DNA of 64,000 bases. Origin: Puccinia triticina (taxonomy: Eukaryota; Basidiomycota; Pucciniomycetes; Pucciniales; Pucciniaceae). The translations under genes and the position numbers were made by a program. The stretch covers positions 3,348,001 through 3,412,000 of the forward strand of contig NC_070558.1 of the NCBI RefSeq assembly GCF_026914185.1. Direction: 5' to 3'. Shown in pieces: positions 10,781 to 20,570 of the stretch (its first letter is position 1; each line of letters opens with the position of its first letter). Below the pieces are notes generated by a model. That model was not told where the DNA came from. It saw only the letters and a program-made list of their open reading frames with translations, and ran no database searches.

Positions 10781-11219
10781 GGTTGATTTGATCAGGTTGT
10801 TGGTTGGATGAAGTGGGATGAGCAAGCAAGCTGGGGTGTAAAGCGGTTGAGATGAGTTGATGAGCAAGCAAGCTGGGGTGTAAAGCGGTTGAGATGAGTA
10901 GTATATTTGAGTTGACTGGTTTCAAACAAAAAAAGTGTGATTTGTTTATATCAAAATCCACCTTGGTTGGGTTGGTGGAATTTGAAACCTATCAGTTAGG
11001 AATCATGGATTTGGCAATTTCTAATTGACGGGTTTGTAATGGTGGATTTCTTATATTTGATACCCCCTATTATGCGTGTATTTTACCAAAATAGATGTAT
11101 TGTTTATCAGATACAATACATGGTTTTCCAAAACTGTGTATTTGGGTGCCCAATACAATACAATACAGCATGTATCAGGGAAAATACATGCTGTATTGTA
11201 TTGAAATACATGTATTTTG

Positions 11220-12092
11220 TAGAGATGGGCACATGGAACCCGCTGGAGGCCCTTGGGTACCCGCCAGAGGATGCGAATGTCTGAGATTCCGGCAGAATCC
11301 AGCGGGTACCCGTGTATTCCGGCGGGTATCCGCTCTCCCTAGGGTATGGGAGCTGCGGCGGTTGGCAGCCATAAAGCCCTTCTATGTTGCTGTTGATCGG
11401 GGGGAGTCGCTCCCAGTCGACAGCAACATAAAGTAGCCGACCGGGATGAGTCCTTCCCGGTCAACAGGCATATGTATTGAGCAGTTGACCAGGAGAAATC
11501 CCTCCCGGTTGACAACTAGACATACCAGTCAACCGGGAGGAATCCCTCCCGGTCAATGACTATACACACCAGTCAACCGGGAGGAATCCCTCCCAGTCAA
11601 CAGGTATGTCTAGTTGTCAACCGGGATGAGTCCTTCCCAGTCAACTCAACAGGCATATGTATCAAGCAGTCAACCGGGAGAAATCCCTCCCGGTTGACAA
11701 CTAGACATACCAGTCGACCGGGAGGAATCCCTCCCAGTCGACAACTATACACACCAGTCAACCAGGAGGAATCCCTCCTGGTCAACAGTCATATATTGAG
11801 CAGTTGACCGGGAGGCGTCCCTCCTGGTCAACGGCCATATCGAGCAGCCAACCGGGAGGCGTCCCTCCTGGTTGACAGCCATGTGGAGCAGTCGGTAGGG
11901 AGAAGTGCCTCCCGGTTGACTGACATATGCAGCAGTCAACCGGTAAGCATGTTTTGAGGGGCGGGTATCCGCCCAGGCACGCGGGTACCCGCTGTCGGAT
12001 GCGGATGCGGATGCGGATGCCAGGAAATGGCTAAAATTGGCCGCAGGTATCCAAACACGCGCGGGTACCCGGATGCGAAGCGCCCATCTCTA
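11220..12092. mobile_element. hAT-type non-autonomous element with hairpin-array core (copy 2)
   Basis: TAGAGATGGGC at 11220 is mirrored by GCCCATCTCTA ending at 12092. Flanking 8-mers GTATTTTG and CCATTTGG are only partly alike (5 of 8), so the insertion is old or the flank has changed. GGGTACCCG palindromes and GGATGCGGATGCGGATGC runs sit near both ends, as in the copy at 8048. The core is an array of GTCAACCGGGAGG...CCTCCCGGTCAAC hairpins. No genuine ORF. Confidence 0.8.
11395..11945. repeat. array of GTCAACCGGGAGG/CCTCCCGGTTGAC hairpin units
   Basis: About ten units of 45-65 bp, each with a GACCGGGAGG arm and a CCTCCCGGTC arm separated by a few bases, alternate with a spacer containing TAGACATACCAG or CATATGTAT. 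The logic is the same as in the 8200-8800 array but the sequence differs. Confidence 0.85.
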
Positions 12093-12529
12093 CCATTTGG
12101 CCACCAGGATGCTATAGAAAAGTGGTGCCAAACTTTCACACCAGCCAAATGGGTGAAAGCTGTACTCAGGACTCACGCCAAATTTTGCCCCTGTTGAGCA
12201 AATGCAAAAGAAACTCTGAGGAAAGCAGGCACAATGTTGCCGGTGTTTGAGGTTCGTGGAAGGATTGTGTGGATTGCATCAGACCAAGAGAAAAGGAAAA
12301 CAAAGATGAGAGAAGGAAAGAGACTAGATACTCACCTGAGGACAGCAGGCATGATGTTGCCGGTGTTCAAGGTTTGTGGAAGGATGGTGAAAGGGTCCTT
12401 CCACGCCTGCTGCCCCAGGTACACTAACTACAACTTGTGAAAGGTGTGGGACATACATGAGAAATGGTGGAAGCAGGAAAAAGCAAATGAAATGAAAACA
12501 ACACCTGAGTGACATACTCAACAGCCCCT

Positions 12530-12612
12530 TAGTCCCAAGTCCCTCCTTCAGAGGCTCGCGCTTCGCGCGAGGGGCCACTTGCCGCCACTCAGAAGAGGGA
12601 CTGACTAAGTTT
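12530..12612. mobile_element. small AGTCCCTCC-ended element
   Basis: CTTAGTCCCAAGTCCCTCCTTC at the left and GAAGAGGGACTGACTAAG at the right are imperfect inverted repeats around a GCGCGAAGCGCGAG palindrome. Similar GGAGGGACTT ends occur at 13535-13831, near 31826 and at 63671-63738, so this is a dispersed family. Confidence 0.45.
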
Positions 12613-12639
12613 GATAAGGGCTGACCCTAAAGATAAGGG

Positions 12640-12759
12640 CCTTCCTGTGGTGCCATAACGTAATCGCACCAACATTACGCGTAACGCGTAGATAACGGCA
12701 AAAATTCTGTCACGTTACCATTATCTACGTGTTACGCGTAGCGTGACTACCCTTTGTTG
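12640..12759. mobile_element. truncated MITE of the CAACxGAGGGTAGT family
   Basis: The right end GACTACCCTTTGTTG (ending at 12759) matches the ends of the complete element at 30691-31070. The interior is rich in TTACGCGTAACGCG motifs, as there. The left end is missing. It directly abuts the copia remnant. Confidence 0.5.
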
Positions 12760-13534
12760 CAAGAAGAGTCCAATGATCATGCAGAACCTATTTGGAGATC
12801 TCAAAGCCTTGGGAAATCAAAAAATGCTGCTCGTCAAGCTCCGCGAAATTGGCAGATTTGAAAAAACGTCAAAATTAAAACCCGCCGAGAAAATCCCGGC
12901 ATCCACCGCCTTAGCAACAAACGCGCCCAATGCTAAAAAACGGAAGAAGTCTTACATCCCCATTAGATGCATAGGCAGCCACAACCCAATTGCTACTCAT
13001 CCCCCAGAGGAATGCTGGACCCTAAATCCAGGACTACTTTGCCAGAAGAAGGAAGAGGCAAAGAATGAGAAATTAGCAGCCACTTATCTTCAAACAACGG
13101 CTAGCAACAGCGCTTAGAACTCCGTAGATATACTTCCATCTTTTGGCGCTGTTGAACATCGCAACCAAACCACCATCCTGGATTTAGGAGCAAGCAACCA
13201 TATGCTCTACTCCTTAGCATACTTTGCAATCACAGAGCTGGTCAACATAGCAATAATGACCAGCAGTAGACCAGGTGAACTTCTTGCCACGGCCAGAGGA
13301 AATGCCACACTCATGCTTGAAAACGGCGGAACACTCACGCTCCAAGACGGGCTCTTTGTACCAAAACTGACCCAAAACCTAGTCTCACTAGTACAATTAA
13401 TTAAGAACAAGACCTTAGTTCAGCAAGAAACCGGTGAATTGGCAGTCAGGATTGACAACGGGAAGCTGTTCGCGGTCAACACCACCAAAGATCTCCTCGA
13501 AATCAAAGGATTGATGAATCCCAAACTTATCAAC

Positions 13535-13831
13535 GTCCCTCCAAGGGGGCCTGAAGGGCCCTCTGCAGGAGGGACTTACACCTAAGCGGTGAAAGTTGGC
13601 ATGGCAGGGAACAAAGATTACACAATGAAGAAAGCAGATAATGAAACTTTCAAAATGGCAGTCCCCTCCGCAACATGCAGAGCTTTCATGTACTGAAAAT
13701 CAGGAGAAATAACTTGGTAAGATGAGGGAGAAATTGTGAGATTACTAAAAAAAGTGTGATTTTCTCAAAAAATCACGTTCCTCCTGTGCCAAAGATCACC
13801 GCTTGCAGGCAAGTCCCTCCTGCGGAGGGAC
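13535..13831. mobile_element. 297-bp MITE with GTCCCTCC ends, inside copia remnant
   Basis: GTCCCTCC at 13535 is mirrored by GGAGGGAC ending at 13831. Further in, GGAGGGACTTACACCTAAGCGGTG pairs with the reverse of CACCGCTTGCAGGCAAGTCCCTCC. It separates the protease part from the pre-integrase part of the copia pseudogene. Flanks are too diverged to prove a target duplication. Confidence 0.65.
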
Positions 13832-14074
13832 TGTGTTAACTTCGGATGAATCCGGTGAACTTGGCAGTTGGAATGCTCACGGAGAAGGCTCATCAATCCA
13901 ACTTTGAGAAATGGCACAATTGGCTGGGTCACGCCAGCTCAAACCAACTGTTGGTAGCCATCCCTGATAAAATCAACCTGAAGAGGACCCACACCTGTGC
14001 AGCCTGCATTCAGGGCAAAGCAACTTGAACTCCTTGCAACGGACAATTCAAACCAACAATGTCTGCTCTTGAAG

Positions 14075-14413
14075 CAACGGTGGGCCAATACACTAACGCT
14101 ATTTGTTAGTGTAGTGTATTTTAGCCAAAACCAGCTAACAATAACAACATTTTCTGTTATCTTGTTTTTTGTGTTGCTAACAATACAGGAACTTGCCCAG
14201 GAAATAGTGATGGATAACAGCAATAACTATTATTTTATCCTGTTAGTAGCAATAAAATGCCTGTTAGTGTTGTTATTGCTGTTATTTCCTGTTATTGTTA
14301 GTATGGATACTTGTATCTGAGATAACAAATAACATGAATTTGGGAGTCAATAAAATGGCTACACTAACAGTTATTGTCCAATAATGTTAGTGTAGTGCAG
14401 TGGCCCATTGCTG
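14075..14413. mobile_element. 339-bp hAT-type MITE inside copia integrase
   Basis: Ends CAACGGTGGGCCA and TGGCCCATTGCTG are imperfect inverted repeats of hAT type. The heptamer CTTGAAG flanks both sides (14068-14074, 14414-14420), and 8-mers agree at 7 of 8. Without the insert and one duplicate, the copia integrase frame reads straight through, which fixes the boundaries. The interior is AT-rich with TGTTAGTGTAGTG repeats. Confidence 0.85.
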
Positions 14414-14764
14414 CTTGAAGTCATCCACGGTGATCTAGTTGGACCAAGCATGCCACCAACAAACGGCGGTGCAAAATAATTCGTGACGCTGGTCGACCAG
14501 CACACCGGTTAAATTCACACCACTATCCTGAAGGAGAAAAGTCAAGCCGCTGCAGCCATCCTAGAGTTCAGGACTCTTTTCAAGAAGCAAACGGGCCTAG
14601 CTATTGAGCAACTTCTGATGGACGCTGGAGGCAAATTTTGCAACCACTCACTTGAAAATCCTTTGATTGTGTCCAGCTGAGGGCTCCCAATCCTCCAAGA
14701 TTTTGGAGGAGGGGAAAGGAAAATCCCTTCTGCCAGCTGGTAGAGAAAAAAGAAGTAATTTTAA

Positions 14765-14875
14765 GGTTTTTAACCTGTAGTGCGCGAAGAGCTACCGCGC
14801 ACTGTGGCCGGGACGTCGAGTGGACGCCCCCTGCAGTGCGCGACGAGTTTTTTGCAGTGCGCAAAGTAAATCCGT
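14765..14875. repeat. GCGCACTGC-type element end, outward facing
   Basis: It ends GCAGTGCGCAAAGTAAATCC and contains a GGGACGTCGAG box and repeated (A/C)GTGCGCGA motifs, matching the right arm of the fold-back at 25024-26449. The other arm of this copy was not identified. Confidence 0.55.
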
Positions 14876-16013
14876 ACTAAAAACCCCCCAGTTTTTCCGT
14901 GTTAAACTTACACGCAGTTTGCCAGGGCCCCGCAACTGTGCAGCGCACGCGGTTATTTTTTATTTATAAAATATGCATAGTTTTGCCCCCAGATCATCCA
15001 AGGTTTTTTCATCAACATCCTCCACCTACCACAACAAAATCTGCTCCCCAGAATCAAATAGAAACTTGACCGCACTTGTTAAACTTCAAGCAACCAGATC
15101 TTTGCCAATTCTCAACCAAAACACACAAAAAAAATACCAAAAGTATTCTCTTTTCCGATTCTTCAGCCCCGTGGCCTCATATTTTGCAAAAAATTCCCCA
15201 TTTTTTTTTAATATTTTCCTGCACTCTTCCTGCTCTCATCAACCTCACTATATTGGTTAGTATAGCTGGCCCACTGTTGCCTGTAGTTTATAGCAGTGGG
15301 GTGGCTTCAGAACATGAGATACATGAGATGTGTTGTGGGTTTAATAGTATAATTCCTGTTGACCCTACTTCCTTCTCAAACATCCTAGAGGTCTAAACAT
15401 TTCACTTAATGCCAAATTTGGTGTATTCTCTATTTATAGCAATGGGATGGCTTTAGAAAATGGGGTATCAGCAATGTGCATTAGTCATAATACCTACTAG
15501 TACACATCCCTTGTATATCAGTGATGCCACCCCATTTCTGTTGCATTGAGGGCATGGAGAATAGGGGGTACCAAATATAAGAAATCTACAATTAGCAAAA
15601 AATAAAATCCATCACCAATGGATCTCAAAATGAGATATGTGAAGGAAAAAGATGTTTTAAAAATGGTGGAATTTTTCAAGCCTGTCAATTACATTGGATT
15701 TGGTCATATTTGATACCCCCTAATATACAAAATTGGAAATTACCTGAAATTTTACTTCTGGGATGTGCAACATACAAGTTATACAGTTTGTAGATACTTT
15801 ACTATTAAGAATACCACACATCCCATGTATCTCATGTTCTGCAGCTACTCCACTGCTATGCATTGAATGGCACAAAGAATATACCCATTTCTCTGTGCCC
15901 TCAATTTTTTGTGCTCATGGGTCATGTAACAAAAAAATTATTGAATCAGTATGTACCATGACTGGGTGTAAAAATATAAAAAATGAATGATGCATTTCTT
16001 GAGGAAAAGAATA
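14876..16013. other. non-coding stretch with a fold-back element and a nested MITE
   Basis: About 15285-15360 (TATAGCAGTGGGGTGGCTTCAGAACATGAGATACATGAGATGTGT region) is inverted relative to about 15795-15865, so a fold-back element of roughly 600 bp is present. A mariner-type MITE (15564-15720) sits inside it. No coding sequence recognised. Confidence 0.5.
15564..15720. mobile_element. 157-bp mariner-type MITE
   Basis: GGGGGTACCAAATATAAGAAATC at the left and GATTTGGTCATATTTGATACCCCC at the right are inverted repeats, flanked by TA on both sides (15562-15563, 15721-15722). The same ends bound the 3.5-kb segment at 7598-11067. Confidence 0.8.
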
Positions 16014-16130
16014 TGGACTTATTTTGCGCACTGCGGAAAACTCTTTGCGCAATGTAGGGGTTGTTGTCTTGACGTCCAGCACCCAGTGCGCGCTTCCGCC
16101 ACGGCTCTTCGCGCACTGCACAAGAAGAGC
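16014..16130. repeat. GCGCACTGC-type element end
   Basis: GGACTTATTTTGCGCACTGC followed by CTCTTTGCGCA, TTGACGTCC, AGTGCGCGCTTCCGCCAC and CTCTTCGCGCACTGC in the same order as the left arm of the fold-back at 25024-26449. The rest of this copy is not recognisable. Confidence 0.6.
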
Positions 16131-16435
16131 TAGCTTTTCTGTGGGTTTTTCTCCATACATTGTAAAAGGTGGTAATCATCACCTCTCTGAAATTCTCTTG
16201 AGGTACTGGGGGCTCTCCTTCCAACAGAAGAAAATTATGAAATCATTAATTGAAAAAATAATACTTGGGTCCCCTTGAGGGGGTTAAAGATCAGACACCC
16301 GAGGAAGGGGATGAACCCCGGGGGTCTCACTTGTACATAGACGTACATACAAGGTCATCTAGCTTAACTAAGCCTCTCAAACGGAGGGTCCGGGGGACCC
16401 CGCCCAGAGGGCTCTTTGTAGGAGAGGCTTATGAA

Positions 16436-16770
16436 TAAAGCCAATCTGAAAAAGCTTGGCTTCTTTGGATGGAATTTCCAGCAGAAATTCCTTCTGGATT
16501 TGCCAAAGCTGCGGGAACTGTGCAGATAGTATCTGCACAGTTCCCACAGGTTACGTACGTACGCTAGTCACACAACAACCCCTGCGCCCTCCATCGCCAG
16601 CAAGTGCCAGGCCCCACGACGTGGGTCTCTTTGATGGCGCCATCGCCCTCACCCCAGCCGGCCAAATCCGAACCGGATATTCCCCACGCCCAACATCAAT
16701 ATCAAGGCTAGCGCCCCCCCCCCCCCCTCAGATTTTTTCCCTCCTCCCACCATCCGCCAATCCAATCAGA
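16436..16770 (+). repeat. dispersed repeat copy A, uninterrupted
   Basis: The segment matches, in reverse complement, three separate pieces of 22570-24620 (copy B). It contains a perfect 16-bp-arm hairpin (16513-16528 against 16530-16545, 1-base loop), a GTACGTACG run and an 11-13 base C-run near 16715. It lies just upstream of the Tc1-like transposase and may be that transposon's left terminal region. Confidence 0.7.
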
Positions 16771-16922
16771 CCGAGCAGGTAGCCTAGGCCTCCCAGTCAA
16801 CCCATTCAGCCAGGTTAGTCACAGTTTCTTTCCTTGCCTCTCCTCAAATATTTTGGAGAGCTAAATCTCTCCTTTTGCCCGCCAAAATCCAAACCGCAGC
16901 AAATTGAGGATTCTTGGTACCA

Positions 16923-18031
16923 ATGGTTTTTGTCAAGTACGCACCGGAAGTGAAGGCGGTGGCGGTCAAGCTCATCCTCCGAGGAAAACGAAGGGAAGAG
17001 GTCAATGACCTATTGGACGCCCAAATCTCGCCTCAATCCTTCCGATGCTGGAAGGATCTATTCCTCACCACAACCAATGTGGTACGAGACCCAGCTTTGT
17101 ACCTCCAACGAGGGAGGCCTTTTCAAGTTGATCCCGATCAAAGAGAACTTATGCTTGACATCCTCGTGACGGACCCAACTCTGTACTTGGATGAAATCCA
17201 GAAATGTGTTGAAGATGCGACTGGAATTCGCATCCCTCTGTCGACCATCTACAATGAACTTTGCGTCCGAATTGGACTCACTAAGAAGAAGGTTAGAACG
17301 GTCCATCCTGCCCAGTGCGAGATCAAACGGTCCGACTTCATTGGGAAGGTGGCCAATTTACCTCCTGAATTCTTGGTGTTCACAGGTGAGCTTTAATCTT
17401 ATTTCGGATTTTTGTTGGCCAACTGTAAGCTGACTCTTACACAAATTGCAGATGAGCCTGCAATTTGCGTAGATGAACTACAACGTCGATGTGGCGTGGC
17501 CGTCAAAGGGACCCAAACCAAGCGAATTGAACGCACACACGACTCCCCAAGGCTCAGTCTTTTGCCTGCGGTCTCCTTGGATGGAGTCCTGGGAGTCATA
17601 GCTCAACCGGGCTCAATCCAGCGGATGGATTTTGAGTACTTCCTTGAAGAAGTCCTTGTGAGCATCTCATTCCTTTGTGATGTACTGGCCGGAGCGACTA
17701 ATTTAGATTAAAGACCCCTCAGATGCCTACAATGAACCCTTTCCTAGGTACAAACAGTGTTTTGATCATGGATAATGCTTGCATCCATCACAACGGGCGA
17801 ATTATGGACATTTGCAACAATCATCAAGTCCTGCTTATATACCTCCCGCCTTACTCGCCTGACTTCAACCCAATCGAAAAAGTTTTTTTGGTCCTCAAGA
17901 GCCACCTCTGCCGGGACCTGATTCTCACTGGGGACAAGATGGAAGATGTAGATCTAATCAAGCTTTACATTAATGAACTGGTCACCCCCGCCTTGATGGC
18001 TGCGGAGTTCTGGTCCTGTGGGTACATGTAA
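16923..18031 (+). CDS. Tc1/mariner (IS630-type) DD34E transposase
   Basis: Cut-and-paste DNA transposase. Exons 16923-17385, 17452-17657 and 17714-18031 give 328 aa with no stop. Residues ~1-55 form a helix-turn-helix region (RREEVNDLL...SPQSFRCW); a GRPFQVDPD hook follows. Catalytic residues are visible: D in FTDEPAICVDE, D in VLIMDNACIHH and E in FNPIEKVF, with 34 residues between the second D and E, the DD34E spacing of Tc1-like enzymes. The typical LPPYSPDFNPIE motif is intact. Introns have GTGAGC donors and TTGCAG or TTAAAG acceptors. ATG at 16923 is the first in-frame ATG of the open frame. Terminal repeats were not identified, so mobility cannot be judged. Confidence 0.88.
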
Positions 18032-18261
18032 CTTTTGTGTTTGGTTCATTTTGTTCGGTTCTTTTTTCTCAATGTGAAACTTGTCCCTCAACTGTGTTGG
18101 GTTATTCCAATGTTTTCCTCTTGTTTTGTTCTTTTTGACCTCATTTGTCGTCTTGAATGGTGTTTTTTTCAAGTACATACATACACGGTAATTTATTTTG
18201 ATTAGGAGACTCAAAAAACTGCATGGAAGCGCGGACAACATGACGCGCGCAAATCTGAAAG

Positions 18262-18500
18262 CTGTTTTTGGTGGGACTTGGCCAAAACTCTTGCCTGTGA
18301 AGCGCCTTCAAAGTTTTTGGTGGGACTTAGCCAAAAATCCCGCCTGTGAAGCGCCTTCATTGCTGGACTTGGCCAAAAATCTCGCCTGTGAAGCGCCTTC
18401 AATGTTTTTGGTGGGACTTAGCCAAAAATCCCGCCTGTGAAGCGCCTTCAAAATTTGCCTGTCAAGCGGCTTCAGGTTATGGTGGGACTTAGCGGCTTCA
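18262..18500. repeat. tandem repeat, ~42-49-bp unit, 4-5 copies
   Basis: The phrase GCCTGTGAAGCGCCTTCA starts at 18293, 18342, 18384 and 18433 (spacing 49, 42, 49), each with a GGGACTT(A/G)GCCAAAA(A)TC box. A degenerate unit follows to about 18500. It lies downstream of the Tc1-like gene and may be in its 3' terminal region. Confidence 0.85.
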
Positions 18501-18823
18501 GGTGTTTGTTGGACTGGGAAAACAAAAAAAAAGAAAGTGGGACTGGGGCAACACATCCCCACGCACGACACAAGTAGATCTGTTTCTTCAATCATTGCAC
18601 ACACTTGATTTATTCTCGACCACAACAGATGAGATTTCTTAACAAACGCAGATTGCACACACTTCAGTTATTCTGATCAACCACAAAACATCTGAATTCC
18701 TAACAAGCCAACAGTAAAAAGGACTTTTTTTTTGTTTGGATATTTGGAGTCAATTAAGATAGAACGATAGAAAGAATAGATCTGATTCTGAAGGATGGGA
18801 GCCGGGTGGGAGACCGTTGCAAC

Positions 18824-20566
18824 CTATTCCTCATACAAGTTGTCCTCATTGTTGTCGGGAGACATAGCTCTGATTCCATAGCGCCTAAACAAGCGCGGCA
18901 CCCCCTTGCAAAGGTAGCGGGCCACTCCCGCGGTAAAACCCAAATGGATGAGCTGCAACTTGGTCGCCGATCTGAAATAAAGCCATTCCACAATCCCATG
19001 GAGCTCCAAGCGGAGGCGGGTGGCACGGTCGGTAACTGGAATGTTTGCCTCACAGAGGAACTCTTCCAAGGTGATGCTTTCCAAGGCTGGACATTCAGGG
19101 ACAAGAGGCGCTGGAGTGTTTGGGAAGGCCAAGAACCAAGTACTGATGGCCGAGGACATGTCTGTACCAAAGGAGCCACTGCGCCCCACTGTTGAAGGGA
19201 GAGGAGTTGCTAGATAGGCCGGATTGGTGGTTGGGTCATTCGAGGCCGGATGGGTAATTGGGTTGTACGGCGCCGGATTGGTGTTGGGGCAGGTTGGAAG
19301 AACTTTGATCTCATCCGGCTCACTAATGGTATTGCCAGATGGTGTTTGACTGACACCAACCATGACCAAGGTGGAGGAGATTGAAGAACAGAACGAGGCG
19401 ACACGCTTCGCAGATTTCCCAACGGCCAGTGTGGACTCCGAACCCCTTTTGCTTGGAGGGGATATCTTCATGCTTGGTTTGAGGGCTCCTGAGGAGTTTT
19501 TTTGCGGAGATTTGATGTTCGATTGTCATACAAAGAGGTCCAAAGTTGGGGAGTGGTCGTAGTCAACCCCTGCTTCATTATTGACAATGACCTTTGCCCA
19601 TGCCCACAACTGCTTGAAGGGCAGGAGCATTGTGCGCGTTGGGTCCTCTGGGCAGGTAAACACAAGCGCCTGGGACTCTTGGCCTCCAGCCGTATGAGCT
19701 ACACACTTCGATTGGATTTTTGCAACCACGGGGTTGATTGGATCTGTATTGGCTTTTGGCTGGTAGGGTGATTATCAGCATGCGGAGTTTCTTTCCTCAA
19801 GAAATTGAGGAAAGAAAGACTCACATTGGCAGCCAGGCGGCGCTGTTTGCGCTGCAGAACTGCGCGTTCCTCCGGTGGCTCATATTTCAATCTCAACGCA
19901 GTGTCGATTTGGGCTTCCTGCAGACAGCCCAAACAATTGGTAATGAGTAAGACAAGGTGAGTGGGCCAAATAATTAGTAATAAAACAAACCTTTGCGCTA
20001 TCCTTCTGGTCTTTGTGGGGGTCAACCATTGTAAGTTTGAAACCCACCTTCTTATTGGGGGCAGCAGCTGCTGCCCTGGTGAACTTGGAGAATTTGCTCG
20101 CATTTTTGACCTGAAAGAGGTGGGAGACCCCGTAGGTGGCGTGTCCGTAGATTGATCCGTACCAAGTGATGTCGCCGAGGGCGTTCGAATCATCTAGAAA
20201 CTTCGCCAGGTTCTCCTTGTTTCCACAGATGTGGATGATGACCTGGTTTTGGAAGAGGCGCCACAATAACGCCTGGATATTGATCTCCAAGGGGCCAAGA
20301 GAGGACTTGCGAACCATCTTCATCCACTGTTTGGCTGGTTGGGCAGTGGTTCAACCCCGACTGGATGGCAGTGGTTGATAGATGGTGTTCTCAACGTAAA
20401 GGACGTAGTCAATGTGGACCGGGGTAACTCGGCCAGGCGGGGGGGCCTCTTGAACTCGGCCAGGCGGTGGGGCCTCTTGAACTCGGTCAGGCGGCGGGGC
20501 CTCTTGCATCTCGGGAATCAACAAAGATTCAGGGTTTGGGAGGTCTTCTGTGTGGTGATGATCCAT
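18824..20566 (-). pseudogene. unrecognised three-exon gene with two in-frame TGA codons
   Basis: Proposed exons 20566-19991, 19917-19825 and 19759-18824 (all joins phase 0) encode about 534 codons. Exon 1 starts with a three-fold VQEAPPPGR repeat and contains WRLFQNQVIIHICG; exon 2 has EERAVLQRKQRR; exon 3 ends with a helical segment (LEEFLCEANIPV...LHLGFTAGVARYL-like). Splice sites are good (GTTTGT/CTGCAG, GTGAGT/TACCAG). TGA codons at 20351-20353 and 19526-19528 lie in frame, and the reading continues on both sides of each. Both would be CGA (Arg) before a C-to-T change. I do not recognise the family. A fold-back element is inserted a few bases upstream of the ATG. Confidence 0.65.
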
Positions 20567-20570
20567 TAAT

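Larger units (their letters stand above)
7598..11067. mobile_element. 3.5-kb segment bounded by mariner-like inverted ends
   Basis: GGGGGTATCAAATATAA at 7598 and its reverse complement ending at 11067 are followed inward by a shared ATCCACCATTAC block and an AATTGACGGG block, all in inverted order. TA flanks both ends (7596-7597, 11068-11069). A 157-bp MITE at 15564-15720 carries the same ends, also flanked by TA. TA targets suggest Tc1/mariner-type mobility, but I see no transposase inside. The segment holds interrupted ORFs, a hAT-type element (8048-8999) and a repeated-exon gene (10222-10745). Confidence 0.6.
12760..14645 (+). pseudogene. degenerate Ty1/copia gag-pol, broken by two MITEs
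   Basis: In order: a gag C-terminus with zinc-knuckle remnant (HPPEECWTLNP, about 13000), an aspartic protease remnant (ILDLGASNHM, about 13180; the usual D-S/T-G is DLG, so probably inactive), a GAG-pre-integrase segment (WHNWLGHASSNQ...CAACIQGKAT, 13912-14028), and the integrase core (HGDLVGPS, VTLVDQHTG, LLMDAGGKF, about 14425-14640). The frame has stops, for example within the integrase at about 14480 and 14512. Reverse transcriptase and RNase H are absent. Insertions at 13535-13831 and 14075-14413 split it. No LTRs were found. Confidence 0.85.

Noticed and set aside
11095..11219. ATGTATTGTAT-type inverted repeats as a separate element
   Set aside because: Short AT-rich repeats directly before the TAGAGATGG element; no consistent ends or duplication.
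8200..11945. Possible CRISPR array, because repeats are regular and palindromic
   Set aside because: The organism is eukaryotic, units vary in length and sequence, spacers are not unique, and no cas genes are present.
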